Assembly (NCBI GenBank): GCA_039180025.1
Contig: JBCDDZ010000051.1
Span: 1-21,624, forward strand
Source: Algisphaera sp039180025
Lineage (GTDB): Bacteria > Planctomycetota > Phycisphaerae > Phycisphaerales > Phycisphaeraceae
Length of the DNA stretch: 21,624 nucleotides
Direction of reading: 5' to 3'
The position numbers and the translations under genes are program-made. The notes beneath the pieces are model-generated. The model had not been told where the DNA came from and did no database searches. It saw only the letters and a program-made list of their open reading frames with translations. Positions 1 through 7,287 of the stretch are shown here, in pieces; the stretch's first letter is position 1; the number at the start of each line of letters is the position of its first letter.

Positions 1-518
1 CGAACGACAGGAGAGAACGTGATTTCGGCCGCATGCATTTCTTGTGACACCAAACCCACTCCCGAGGGCTCGGGGTCGAGGGGTTCGGGAGGGTCGTCTG
101 GGCCGGGATGGGGTGGGGCCGAGGCGGGGTCGGGGTCGGGATCCCGGGGGTCGGTCTGGCCGTCGGGGGCGGGCGGGAGGCCGAGGGGGGTGTTCGCCGC
201 GGCGCCCCGCGGGTCGCGGACGCTGCCGAAGAGCGGGTCGTTGTCGTCGTAGGGCTGGCGGCCGATGCTGACCGAGGGGACCGGCTCGGGCGGGGGGTCG
301 AGCGGGAGCTGGACCTCCGGGGTGTCGGCGAACCCGATGCGTCCGCCCGGGCGGTCGGCCCCGTGGTCGTCGGCGAGCAGCGGCGGGGGGGCGGGGGCGT
401 CGTCCCCGTCCGGATCGACGTCGGCGGACTGGTTGTTGCTGCTGAGGATCAGCGAGGCGATCACCACCAAGAGCAGCGAGGCCCCGGCGGCGAGGGCGAT
501 CTTGTACACGGCGGACAT
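1..518 (-). CDS. Membrane-anchored proline/aspartate-rich protein, N-terminal part (runs off left edge)
   Basis: The minus strand is open from an ATG at 518 to the window edge, giving 172 codons with no stop. The start is supported by a GGAG seven bases before the ATG. Residues about 5-24 (YKIALAAGASLLLVVIASLI) form one hydrophobic signal-anchor helix. A long disordered stretch rich in Pro, Asp and Gly follows, with DPDPDP- and PPPEP-type runs. This suggests a cytoplasmic-membrane protein whose functional domain lies at the missing C-terminus on a flexible extracytoplasmic linker. Planctomycete proteins of this layout often carry a LysM or similar wall/envelope domain, but none is visible here, so no function is assigned. 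The competing plus-strand frames over the same bases are low-complexity Gly/Arg shadows. The gene is divergent from the glycosyltransferase at 653. Confidence 0.7.
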   Translation of the reverse strand, partial: MSAVYKIALAAGASLLLVVIASLILSSNNQSADVDPDGDDAPAPPPLLADDHGADRPGGRIGFADTPEVQLPLDPPPEPVPSVSIGRQPYDDNDPLFGSVRDPRGAAANTPLGLPPAPDGQTDPRDPDPDPASAPPHPGPDDPPEPLDPEPSGVGLVSQEMHAAEITFSPVV

Positions 519-640
519 GGGCGGGCTCCGGTGGCGCGGGTGGGCGACGCGGCGGGCAGGCCGGGCCGCCCCGCAGACGATGAACCAGTTTAACCCGGAC
601 GGCAGGACCCGGCGAGGCGGAAGCCCGGGCGCGATGGGAT

Positions 641-646
641 TACACT
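641..646 (+). promoter_or_regulatory. Putative -10 hexamer TACACT, leaderless start of the glycosyltransferase
   Basis: TACACT ends six bases before the ATG at 653, so a transcript starting 7 nt downstream of the hexamer would begin at the A of the start codon. No Shine-Dalgarno sequence lies between hexamer and ATG. The same spacing recurs at 5128, 8063 (minus) and 17505. No convincing -35 box was seen. Confidence 0.4.
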
Positions 647-652
647 GCGTCG

Positions 653-1465
653 ATGGCCAAGGTTTCTGTGGTGATCTGTTGTGCGGACGCAGCGGCGACG
701 CTGCCCGCGGCGCTCGCCTCGGCGCGGTGGGCCGACGAGGTGCTGGTGGTGGATTCGGGGTCGCGGGACGAGACCGCCAGGATCGCGCAGGAAGGGGCCG
801 ACCGCTACGTCGTCGAGCCCTGGCGGGGGTACACGGCCCAGAAGCAGTTCGCGGTCGAGCTGGCCCGCAACGACTGGATCTTCATTCTCGACGGGGACGA
901 GGAGGTGTCGCCGGTACTGGCCCGGCAGCTCGCGTCGCTGCGTGAGGACCAGTGGGAGGGGCTGGACGTGGTGGCGGTCCGGCGGCAGAACTGGGTGATG
1001 GGCCGGCGGGTGCGGGCGTGGTTCCCGGACTGGCAGGCCCGGCTGATCCACCGCCGGCGGGCGGTGTGGGAGGACGACGCGTTGCACGACACCTGCCACC
1101 CCGGGCACCCGTCGCGGGGGCTGAAGCTGTCGGGTCATCTGGAGCATAAACGGGTGGGCGCGACGGACTGGTCGGACTATTTCAGCGGCCGGCGTCTGGA
1201 CGAACGGCTGCGCCCGGTCGCCGAGCAGATGTACGACCGAGGCAAGCGGGCGAGCGCGTGGTCGCTGGTGCTGCGGCCCTGGGGGGCGTTCTGGAAGTTC
1301 TATTTGATCAAGCGGGGTTTTCTCGACGGCACGTTCGGGCTGCTGATCGCACAGAAGGCGGCGGTGAGCGTGCAGCTCAAATACGCGGCGCTCTGGGCGG
1401 TACAGCAGGAGCGGGCCGCCGCGGAGGCCGCTCCGTCCGGGGCCGCGGCGGAGCGGCCGCTTTAA
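653..1465 (+). CDS. Family 2 glycosyltransferase, LPS-core WaaE/LgtF type
   Basis: This 270-aa protein has the GT-A fold signature of family 2 glycosyltransferases. The N-terminus VSVVICCADAAATLPAAL is the first beta strand and nucleotide-binding loop. VLVVDSGSRDET is the second conserved block. ILDGDEEVS (about residues 79-87) carries the DxD-type metal/nucleotide-sugar motif. The C-terminal half (FWKFYLIKRGFLDG, then QLKYAAL) matches the amphipathic tail of the WaaE/KdtX/LgtF group, which adds a sugar to the inner core of lipopolysaccharide at the cytoplasmic face of the membrane. Length is normal for that group. Sugar and acceptor cannot be read from sequence. The start at 653 has no Shine-Dalgarno but lies 6 nt after a TACACT hexamer. 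The gene is followed by a 134-bp gap with its own promoter-like elements, so it is probably monocistronic. Confidence 0.85.
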   Translation: MAKVSVVICCADAAATLPAALASARWADEVLVVDSGSRDETARIAQEGADRYVVEPWRGYTAQKQFAVELARNDWIFILDGDEEVSPVLARQLASLREDQWEGLDVVAVRRQNWVMGRRVRAWFPDWQARLIHRRRAVWEDDALHDTCHPGHPSRGLKLSGHLEHKRVGATDWSDYFSGRRLDERLRPVAEQMYDRGKRASAWSLVLRPWGAFWKFYLIKRGFLDGTFGLLIAQKAAVSVQLKYAALWAVQQERAAAEAAPSGAAAERPL

Positions 1466-1498
1466 GCCATTGCCCCCCGAAGTGCCGATGTTCAAACA

Positions 1499-1564
1499 TT
1501 GACACTGCCAGACGCCGGGGATACGTTTCGTATCTCCGCTCTGCCGGTCCCCCGGTGCTATGCT
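1499..1564 (+). promoter_or_regulatory. Promoter region of the STAS gene, with hairpin/operator-like inverted repeat
   Basis: Two promoter candidates are visible. One is TTGACA (1499-1504), 17 bp, then TACGTT (1522-1527). The other is an extended -10, TGCTATGCT (1556-1564), about 35 bp before the ATG at 1600. Between them is a perfect inverted repeat, GATACG-TTT-CGTATC (1520-1534), extendable by G/C pairs to 1517-1537. It overlaps the first -10 and sits at the -35 distance from the second. It could be an operator or a weak terminator for the upstream glycosyltransferase; it has no T-run. Confidence 0.4.
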
Positions 1565-1599
1565 TTAGCTTATTCTTCCCTCCCCCCCGGAGACGGTCC

Positions 1600-1965
1600 A
1601 TGACCACCAAAGACTCACGCCTGGTCGTAAGCCAGATCGAAGACAAGGACATCACCCAGGTCGGTTTCGTCGACCGCAACATCCTCGAAGAAGCCAACAT
1701 CCAGCAGATCGGCGAAGAGATCGCCGCGCTCATCGACGCCAGCGCAAACCCCAAGCTGCTGCTGAACTTCGACAACGTCGAGCACCTGTCGTCGGCCGCG
1801 CTCGGGACGCTGATCACGGTGAACACCAAGGTCAAGCAGAAGGGCGGCCAGCTCCGCCTGGCCAACATCGACAAGCAGATCTACGAAGTCTTCGTGATTA
1901 CCAAGCTCAACAAGCTGTTCCAGATCTTCGAGACCAACGAAAAAGCGGTCAAAAGTTTCAAATAG
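1600..1965 (+). CDS. STAS-domain anti-sigma factor antagonist (SpoIIAA/RsbV-like)
   Basis: This 121-aa protein is essentially a single STAS domain, the normal size for SpoIIAA/RsbV proteins. The region FDNVEHLSSAALGTLI (57-72) is the phosphorylation loop, with Ser64/Ser65 as the candidate phospho-acceptor. It is followed by the characteristic KVKQKGGQLRLANID strand-turn-strand. In partner switching the unphosphorylated antagonist binds an RsbW-type kinase and releases the kinase's target, while phosphorylation breaks that binding. The start is fixed by GGAGA six bases upstream of the ATG. A longer open frame extends upstream to 1258 but overlaps the glycosyltransferase and is not coding. The RsbW-like kinase follows 111 bp downstream, consistent with a functional pair. 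Confidence 0.88.
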   Translation: MTTKDSRLVVSQIEDKDITQVGFVDRNILEEANIQQIGEEIAALIDASANPKLLLNFDNVEHLSSAALGTLITVNTKVKQKGGQLRLANIDKQIYEVFVITKLNKLFQIFETNEKAVKSFK

Positions 1966-2076
1966 GCAGCGCCGCGGCCCGCCCCGGCTCTACCGCCCCC
2001 CGCACTGACGCCGAGGGGAACCCACGTCCCGCGTCGAAATCCAGGCCGATCGGCCGACCAGAGGGGTGATCCGCGA

Positions 2077-2508
2077 ATGGCTAAGCCCAAGAGCACCCGC
2101 ATCCAGTTTCCGAGCAAGCTCGGCGAAGTCCCCGCGGCGCAGCGCATGATCCTGGACGCCGCCGAGGCCGCCGGTTTCCCCGAATCCTGCCTCTTTGCCG
2201 TCCGCCTGGCCCTCGATGAAGCGCTCACCAACGCCGTCCGCCACGGCAACCAGAGCGACCCCGAAAAAAACGTGACCGTCGATTTTTCCGTCGATGACGA
2301 GCAGCTTACCGTCCATATCGAAGACGAGGGCCCGGGCTTCGATCCGCACGACGTGCCCGACCCCACCGCCGAGGAAAACCTCAACCGGCCCCACGGCCGG
2401 GGCGTCATGCTCATGAAAGCCTACATGACCGACGTGCGCTACAACGCCGCCGGCAACCGCGTCACCCTGACCAAGCTCCGCGACTGCGCCCTGCCCCGCA
2501 ACGACTAA
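2077..2508 (+). CDS. RsbW-like serine kinase / anti-sigma factor (HATPase_c)
   Basis: This 143-aa protein has the GHKL ATP-binding fold in the compact RsbW/SpoIIAB form. The N box is ALDEALTNAVRHGN (45-58), with Glu48 and Asn52 as the catalytic base and Mg ligand. The G1 box is DEGPGFD (83-89) and the G2 box is GRGVMLMKAYMTDV (107-120). Proteins of this family phosphorylate STAS antagonists and bind a sigma factor or another partner. The upstream STAS gene at 1600 is the obvious substrate, and no sigma factor is encoded nearby. GAGGGGTGAT lies just upstream of the ATG and supports the start. A perfect 12-bp palindrome, GGCCGATCGGCC, sits at 2044-2055 directly before that ribosome-binding site. 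The partner actually regulated cannot be named from the window. Confidence 0.87.
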   Translation: MAKPKSTRIQFPSKLGEVPAAQRMILDAAEAAGFPESCLFAVRLALDEALTNAVRHGNQSDPEKNVTVDFSVDDEQLTVHIEDEGPGFDPHDVPDPTAEENLNRPHGRGVMLMKAYMTDVRYNAAGNRVTLTKLRDCALPRND

Positions 2509-2597
2509 ACCGCCGCCGTCTGCCCGATGCCCGGCAGACCCACACCCTATTATTCCGGCCGATCGCCCGCCCCCACGTCCCCGCCCGGGCGTGGTGG

Positions 2598-2627
2598 TTG
2601 CCTTTTGCACCCGCGGACTTGTACTAT
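2598..2627 (+). promoter_or_regulatory. Sigma-70-like promoter for ybeY
   Basis: TTGCCT (2598-2603), 18 bp, then TACTAT (2622-2627), followed directly by AAG. The predicted transcript start near 2634 lies downstream of the first in-frame ATG (2527). This argues that translation of YbeY begins at the GTG at 2659 rather than at that ATG. Confidence 0.5.
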
Positions 2628-2658
2628 AAGACAAGCTTTTCCCGACCCGAGACCCTCC

Positions 2659-3324
2659 GTGCCCGACCCCCCGACAACCCCGCCCCCGGCCGCCGCGGAC
2701 GACCCCGAGCCTAGCCCGGGTGAGTCCCCCTCCGACTCACCCCGCCTCCACCCCGGCCCGCCCCCGCCCCCGGAAGCGCTCTCCCCCCCGGAAGTGCCTG
2801 TGGACCCGGCCCTGCCCCCGGACCCCGCTGCGGCCGTCCGGTTCCACCTCGATACCCACGACGCCGACCCGCCTGCGGCCGGGTGGATCGAGTCCTACCT
2901 CGAGCGCGCGCTGCGCCGGGTCGGCATCACCACCGGCGGGCTCGAACTCACCCTCGTCGACGACGCCACGATGGCGGCGCTGCACGCCGAGCACTGCGGC
3001 GACCCGAGCACCACCGACGTCCTGACCTTCGACCTCGCCCCTCCGGACGCGCCGGACCACCACCTCGAGGGCGACCTCGTGCTCTGCCGCCCCGAGGCCG
3101 ACCGTCAGGCCCGGGCCCGCGGCCACGACACCCGGACCGAGCTTTTGCTCTACGCGGTCCACGGCCTCATGCACCTGCTCGGCGAAGACGATCACGACCC
3201 CGACGGCTACCGGCGCATGCATCAGCGTGAGGATCGGCTGCTGACCGACCTGGGCCTTGGGGCCGTCTTCGCCCGCCCCGAACGGCCCGCGGTGTCGTCT
3301 CCCTCCCTGGGGGCGCCGCGTTGA
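2659..3324 (+). CDS. ybeY: Endoribonuclease YbeY / rRNA maturation factor
   Basis: The C-terminal ~150 residues are YbeY, a single-strand endoribonuclease acting in 16S rRNA 3'-end maturation and ribosome quality control. The metal site is HGLMHLLGEDDH followed by DPDGYRRMHQRED, a three-histidine zinc motif with the DDH variant of its last part. TDVLTFDL is the other conserved block. GTG at 2659 is the preferred start because a good promoter lies at 2598-2627; the frame is open back to an ATG at 2527. From GTG the protein has 221 residues, about 60 more than usual. The excess is an N-terminal Pro-rich, probably disordered segment (about residues 1-55) of unknown role. Its stop overlaps the TTG start of the CBS-domain gene (TTGA), giving the ybeY-corC pair seen in many bacteria. 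Confidence 0.9.
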   Translation: MPDPPTTPPPAAADDPEPSPGESPSDSPRLHPGPPPPPEALSPPEVPVDPALPPDPAAAVRFHLDTHDADPPAAGWIESYLERALRRVGITTGGLELTLVDDATMAALHAEHCGDPSTTDVLTFDLAPPDAPDHHLEGDLVLCRPEADRQARARGHDTRTELLLYAVHGLMHLLGEDDHDPDGYRRMHQREDRLLTDLGLGAVFARPERPAVSSPSLGAPR

Positions 3325-4643
3325 TTTACTCCGTCCTCCTTGCGGCCGTCGCCTGCGTGTTGGCCTGCTACTTCGCTGCCGCGCATACGGTCCTCAAGAC
3401 GTTCTCCCGCAAACGCCTGGTCGACCTGGTCGAACAGCGGGGCCAACCCGAGCGCGGCACTTACGTCACCCGGCACCTCTCGGACCTGCTCCTGATGACC
3501 GGGCTGGTCCGGGCCTGCCTGGGGCTGGTGGTCGTGCTGGCCACGGTCTACGCGGTGGAGTACCAGCTCGGGCAAGCGCACCTGCCCGGCACGCCCGCCG
3601 CGATCCTGCCTTTTATCATCGCGTTTTCGATCTCGGCCGGGCTCCTGAGTATCTTCACCGTAGCGATCCCCGTGAGCTGGGCCGAGCACCGCGGCGAGCG
3701 TCTGTTGGCTTGGTCCACGCCGATCCTCCGGGTGACGCTGCTGCTTTCAACACCGTTGACCAAAGCCTTGTCACTTTTCGACCCGGTCGTCCGCCGCCTC
3801 TCGGGTGTGGACCTGCGTGACGATGATGCTGATTTGTCCGATCAGGTCCTGGCCGCGGTGGAAGACCATGAAGAGGGCGCCGCCGTTGCCGACGAGCAGA
3901 AGCAGATGATCGAAGCGGTCTTCGACCTCGACCACACCGACGCCGGCGAGATCATGACCCCGCGTACCGAGATCCAGGGCATCGAGCTGCCCGCCACGCT
4001 GGACGAAGTCAAGACGGCGGTGCTGGAGCACGGCCACTCCCGGCTGCCGGTCTACCGCGACAACCTCGACCGGATCGCGGGCATCCTGTACGCCAAGGAC
4101 CTGCTGCAACTGCTCGACGACCCCGAGCGGGAAGCGGTGGCGAACCCGAGCGAGCCGTTTGATCTGGAGGCGTTGCTGCGGGAGCCGTTCGTCGTGCCGG
4201 AGTCGAAGACGGTGCTGGAACTACTGCACGAGTTCCGGGCGACGAAGATCCATCTCGCGATCGTGGTCGATGAGTATGGCGGCACCGCGGGGCTGGTGAC
4301 GATCGAGGACATCCTTGAAGAGATCGTCGGCGATATCCAAGACGAGTACGAGCCGGAGGACGACGCGCCCGAGGTGACGGCCGTGGACGAGACGACGGTG
4401 CGGGTCGACGCCCGGCTGCGGATCGACGACCTCAACGACCAGTTCGACGTCGACCTGCCGGAGGACGAGGACTACGACACGGTCGGCGGCTTCGTCTTCG
4501 CGACGCTGGGGCACATTCCCGACGAGGGCGAGACGTTCGAGGCGAGCGGGGTGAAGGTCACGGTGGACGAGACGGAGCGGACGCGGGTGGTGGCGGTGAC
4601 CGTGGAGAAGCTGGACTTGACCACGGAGAACTCTGTGGTCTAG
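3321..4643 (+). CDS. CorC/HlyC-family membrane protein (DUF21-CBS-CBS-CorC_HlyC)
   Basis: This 440-aa protein has the full hemolysin-C/CorC layout. A DUF21-like membrane region covers residues about 1-150, with hydrophobic segments near 3-22, 58-78, 93-118 and 133-150. Two CBS domains follow, at about 210-268 (starting IMTPRTEI) and 288-340 (with VVDEYGGTAGLVTIEDILEEIVG). The C-terminal transporter-associated domain lies at about 352-432 (ending in the DTVGGFVFATLGHIPDEG block). The family is linked to Mg/Co export, with CBS domains sensing nucleotides; transport by this protein itself is inferred from family. The start is TTG at 3321, overlapping the ybeY TGA by 4 nt, so translational coupling is likely. 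Adjacent ybeY is the usual neighbour. Confidence 0.88.
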   Translation: MIYSVLLAAVACVLACYFAAAHTVLKTFSRKRLVDLVEQRGQPERGTYVTRHLSDLLLMTGLVRACLGLVVVLATVYAVEYQLGQAHLPGTPAAILPFIIAFSISAGLLSIFTVAIPVSWAEHRGERLLAWSTPILRVTLLLSTPLTKALSLFDPVVRRLSGVDLRDDDADLSDQVLAAVEDHEEGAAVADEQKQMIEAVFDLDHTDAGEIMTPRTEIQGIELPATLDEVKTAVLEHGHSRLPVYRDNLDRIAGILYAKDLLQLLDDPEREAVANPSEPFDLEALLREPFVVPESKTVLELLHEFRATKIHLAIVVDEYGGTAGLVTIEDILEEIVGDIQDEYEPEDDAPEVTAVDETTVRVDARLRIDDLNDQFDVDLPEDEDYDTVGGFVFATLGHIPDEGETFEASGVKVTVDETERTRVVAVTVEKLDLTTENSVV

Positions 4644-4654
4644 CGGGCCGTGGT

Positions 4655-4680
4655 GGCCCCGCCGCGTACGCCGGCGGGCC
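4655..4680. other. GC-rich hairpin after the CorC-like gene
   Basis: A stem of nine pairs (GGCCC plus GCCG on the left arm, one bulged C at 4660) closes a 7-nt loop just 11 bp after the CorC-like stop. There is no T-run, so intrinsic termination is uncertain, but the position fits a transcript end or an mRNA-stabilising structure. Confidence 0.35.
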
Positions 4681-4693
4681 GAAGACGCCACGC

Positions 4694-5081
4694 ATGATGT
4701 CTATCCGACGCCCGCTGCTTTTGTGGGTCGTGTTGCCGATCGTGCTGATCTACGGCGGGGTGCTGCTGGTCGAGCGGACCCCTCTGGGGTCGCGGTCGTT
4801 CACCCAGGTGGATGCGCAGTCCCGAGAGGCGTTGGCGCGGAAAGCCGAGCGGCTGGCGTCCGAGGCGCTGCGGGCCGAATGGGTCGCGCGGGGAAGGCCA
4901 CCGGTGAATGTTCGGCGAACAAGGGCTCCTCGCGACCCTCGCCGAGGTCAACACCGACCCGGACCCCTGGCCCGCCCCGGGGGTGACGGCGCACGTGGTG
5001 GACACGATAGTGCGTGACGAGGGCGAGCAGCGCTCCGACGACCTGACCATGTGCGTGCGGGAGCGGATCCCCTTGGCCTAA
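4694..5081 (+). pseudogene. Remnant of a membrane-bound SpoIIE/PP2C-type phosphatase (internal deletion)
   Basis: The first part, from ATG 4694, encodes a membrane-anchored start: IRRPLLLWVVLPIVLIYGG then a helix of the type ALARKAERLASEAL. This is typical of sensor-domain (Cache/HAMP) RsbU-like phosphatases. After about 4900 the frame turns into Arg/Gly-rich noise. In another frame, 4908-5081 encodes MFGEQGLLATLAEV, then VVDTIVRDEGEQRSDDLTMCV and a stop, which matches the extreme C-terminus of the SpoIIE/PP2C phosphatase domain with its conserved DDLT. The two ends of one gene thus remain, while the sensor, linker and most of the catalytic domain are missing and the frames do not match. The intact enzyme would dephosphorylate a STAS antagonist such as the one at 1600; that link is inference. 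It could alternatively be two tiny unrelated ORFs, but the two halves fit one family too well. Confidence 0.6.
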
Positions 5082-5127
5082 TTCGTGCGGGCTCCGCCGG
5101 TCCGCTGGGGCCGGCGACGGATCCAGC

Positions 5128-5133
5128 TATCAT
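5128..5133 (+). promoter_or_regulatory. Putative -10 hexamer TATCAT, leaderless start of cysS
   Basis: TATCAT ends seven bases before the cysS ATG at 5141. No Shine-Dalgarno is present in the intervening CTGCCCT. The arrangement predicts a leaderless mRNA, as at 641, 8063 (minus) and 17505. The -35 region is GC-only and unconvincing. Confidence 0.4.
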
Positions 5134-5140
5134 CTGCCCT

Positions 5141-6676
5141 ATGATTCAGCCGCGGTTCTACAACTCCCTGACCCACCAAATCGAACCCTTCTCGCCGATC
5201 GAGGGGGGGCACGCGGGGGCGGTGGTGTCGATGTACAACTGCGGACCCACGGTGTACGACTTCGCGCATATCGGGAACTTCAAGACGTTCCTGTTCGCCG
5301 ACGTGCTCCGGCGGTTTCTCGAGCTGATCGGGTACGAGGTGCATCAGGTGATGAACCTCACCGATGTCGGGCACATGACCCAGGACCAGCTCGCCGACGG
5401 CGGGGGGGAAGACAAGATGCAGGTCGCGGCCCAGCGGCTCACCGCGGCGAAAAAGTCCGGCGACGCGCACGCCGCGGCGATCGACGACCCCGACGACCCC
5501 TATCAGGTCGCACAATTTTACATCGACGCGTTTCTCGACGACGCGAGGCGGCTGGGCATGAAGGTGGCCGACGAATACCCGGAGAACATGCCGCGGGCCA
5601 CCGACCACGTGCCGCATATGATCGCGATGATCGACCGGCTGGTCGACCGGAACCATGCCTACGTCGCCGACGACGGGGCGGTCTACTTCTGGGTCGAGAG
5701 TTTCGAACGCTACGGGCGTTTGTCGGGCAACAGCATCCACGAACTCAAGGGCGGCGCCGGCGGCCGCGTCGTCGCCGAGAACCAGGCGGGCAAGCGTCAC
5801 CCTGCCGACTTCCTGCTCTGGAAACCCGACCCGTCGCACCTGATGAAGTGGGACCCCCGGGAGTGGAACTCCGACCTCGGGGAAGGCTACCCCGGCTGGC
5901 ACATCGAGTGCAGCGCGATGGCCAGGGCGGTGCTGGGCCGCGACGTCATCGACATCCACACCGGCGGCGAGGACAACATCTTCCCCCACCACGAATGCGA
6001 GATCGCCCAGTCCTGCTGCGCGACCGGTGAGGCGTCGTTCGCCCGGCTGTGGATGCACAGCCGTCACCTCATGGTCGAGGGCACGAAGATGTCCAAGAGC
6101 AAGGGCAACTTCTTCACCGTCCGCCAGATCCTTTCGGGCGACTTCACCGGCCGCGCGGTCGACCCCGCGGTGCTGCGTTACGAGATGATCAAGGCCAACT
6201 ACCGCAGCCAGATGAACTTCACCCGGCGCGGCCTGGCCGACTCGGCGGCGAACGTACGCAAGCTCCGCGCGTTCGCCGCGTCGCTCGAAGCCCGGGCCCC
6301 CGCCCCCGCCGAGGTCGACCCCGGCCACCCCGCGTTGGCCCGGTTTGCCGACGCCCTGGCCGACGACCTGAACATCGCCGGCGCGTTGGCCGAGGTCTTC
6401 GCGTTCGTGAGCGACCCGCCCGCCGACTCCGCCGAGGCGCTGGGGGTCGTGCGGCAGTTCGACCGCGTGCTGGGGGTGCTCCCCGCCGCGTCCGCGGACG
6501 ACGCCCCCGGGTCCGACCGGGACGACTGGGTCCAGGAGCGGTGTGCCGCGCTCGACCAGGCCCGGGCGGAGAAAGACTACGCCGCCGCCGACGCCCTGCG
6601 GGATGAACTCCAGGCCGCGGGCTACGAGGTCAAGACGACCCCCGCCGGCACCACCGCGACTCCGTCGCTGGCTTGA
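5141..6676 (+). CDS. cysS: Cysteinyl-tRNA synthetase
   Basis: This 511-aa class I aminoacyl-tRNA synthetase charges tRNA-Cys. YNCGPTVYDFAHIGNFKTF (32-50) contains Cys34, the first zinc ligand, and the HIGN form of the HIGH ATP-binding motif (43-46). GWHIECSAMA and HHECEIAQS supply the remaining zinc ligands and substrate-site residues. KMSKSKGNF (316-324) is the KMSKS loop. The C-terminal DALR-type helical domain and a last segment with DYAAADALRDEL are present, so it is full length. The open frame extends upstream to 5051, but the conserved N-terminus starts with MIQPRFYNS at 5141, right after a TATCAT hexamer. It is convergent with the small gene at 6766-7215. Confidence 0.97.
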   Translation: MIQPRFYNSLTHQIEPFSPIEGGHAGAVVSMYNCGPTVYDFAHIGNFKTFLFADVLRRFLELIGYEVHQVMNLTDVGHMTQDQLADGGGEDKMQVAAQRLTAAKKSGDAHAAAIDDPDDPYQVAQFYIDAFLDDARRLGMKVADEYPENMPRATDHVPHMIAMIDRLVDRNHAYVADDGAVYFWVESFERYGRLSGNSIHELKGGAGGRVVAENQAGKRHPADFLLWKPDPSHLMKWDPREWNSDLGEGYPGWHIECSAMARAVLGRDVIDIHTGGEDNIFPHHECEIAQSCCATGEASFARLWMHSRHLMVEGTKMSKSKGNFFTVRQILSGDFTGRAVDPAVLRYEMIKANYRSQMNFTRRGLADSAANVRKLRAFAASLEARAPAPAEVDPGHPALARFADALADDLNIAGALAEVFAFVSDPPADSAEALGVVRQFDRVLGVLPAASADDAPGSDRDDWVQERCAALDQARAEKDYAAADALRDELQAAGYEVKTTPAGTTATPSLA

Positions 6677-6720
6677 GAGGGGGTTGATCGCCGCCGCGAC
6701 CGGCCACGGATGGAGGAACA

Positions 6721-6737
6721 CCGCCGCTGCGCGGCGG
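6721..6737. other. Perfect hairpin between convergent genes
   Basis: CCGCCGC-TGC-GCGGCGG is a perfect 7-bp stem with a 3-nt loop in the 89-bp gap between cysS and the convergent small gene. It has no T-run on either strand. It may act as a bidirectional transcript-end structure. Confidence 0.35.
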
Positions 6738-6765
6738 CCAGTGGGATACGCGAACCCGAGACCAC

Positions 6766-7215
6766 TCAGGCCGCCTCGCCCTCGACCTCCACGCCTTCGT
6801 AGCGGTACTGCTCGGCGATGTACTGTTCCAGCGGTCGGATGTCCGCCACCACCAGCCGGAACGGCACGGACAGGGTGTTCAGCAGCCGGGCGATCGCCGT
6901 CGGCAGCGTTTCGACCGTGGTGCAGCAGAGCAGGTGGCCGTCGGGTTCGACCGCCAGCGGCAGGATCAGGTAGTCCCACGCGTCCCGGGCCCCGACGTAG
7001 CCCAGCGCCGCGGGGTCGTGGGGCACGCGGTGGAGTTGCACCCGCGCCGCTTCGCGTCGCCAGTAGCCGCTGAGTGAATGCAGGGCGGCCGCTTCATCGA
7101 CCCCCCAGGCCGCCGCGGCCGCCGTCCACGTTTCGCCGCCCACTTGCGGGCCCGGCCCGCCGGTTTGCAGCAGCCCGTCTTCCCGCAGCACCGCGGCCAG
7201 TTTGTCGAAGGTCAT
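6766..7215 (-). CDS. Small stand-alone protein resembling the N-terminal MshEN/T2SSE domain
   Basis: This protein has 149 residues from ATG 7215, chosen because GGAG lies 7 nt upstream; a GTG at 7218 is also in frame. The N-terminal part (FDKLAAVLREDGLL, later GYWRREAARVQLH) is helical. The central part, YLILPLAVEPDGHLLCCTT, followed by ARLLNTLSVPFRLVVADI and ending EQYIAEQYRYEG, resembles the alpha/beta domain at the N-terminus of GspE/PilB/MshE ATPases. That domain reads as 'Lpl...dg.Llva', a helix, then '..vv...I...Y', and in some cases binds c-di-GMP. No ATPase follows, so this would be an orphan domain protein. The assignment rests on pattern only and the function is unknown. It lies downstream of the pgsA terminator, so it is probably a separate transcript. 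Confidence 0.7.
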   Translation of the reverse strand: MTFDKLAAVLREDGLLQTGGPGPQVGGETWTAAAAAWGVDEAAALHSLSGYWRREAARVQLHRVPHDPAALGYVGARDAWDYLILPLAVEPDGHLLCCTTVETLPTAIARLLNTLSVPFRLVVADIRPLEQYIAEQYRYEGVEVEGEAA

Positions 7216-7287
7216 CACGCAGCTCCGGTCGAGAAAGCAATACCTTTTTCATCGACCGCCGCCGTGCGCCGCTCCAGCTTTGGGCAC

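Noticed and set aside
108..945. Plus-strand open frames at 108-593 and 265-945
   Set aside because: They are Gly/Arg/Val-rich shadows of the minus-strand proline-rich gene (1-518) and of the glycosyltransferase; no motifs and no start signals.
5078..6979. 633-codon minus-strand open frame opposite cysS
   Set aside because: It is the antisense frame of a well-supported cysS; long because of high GC.
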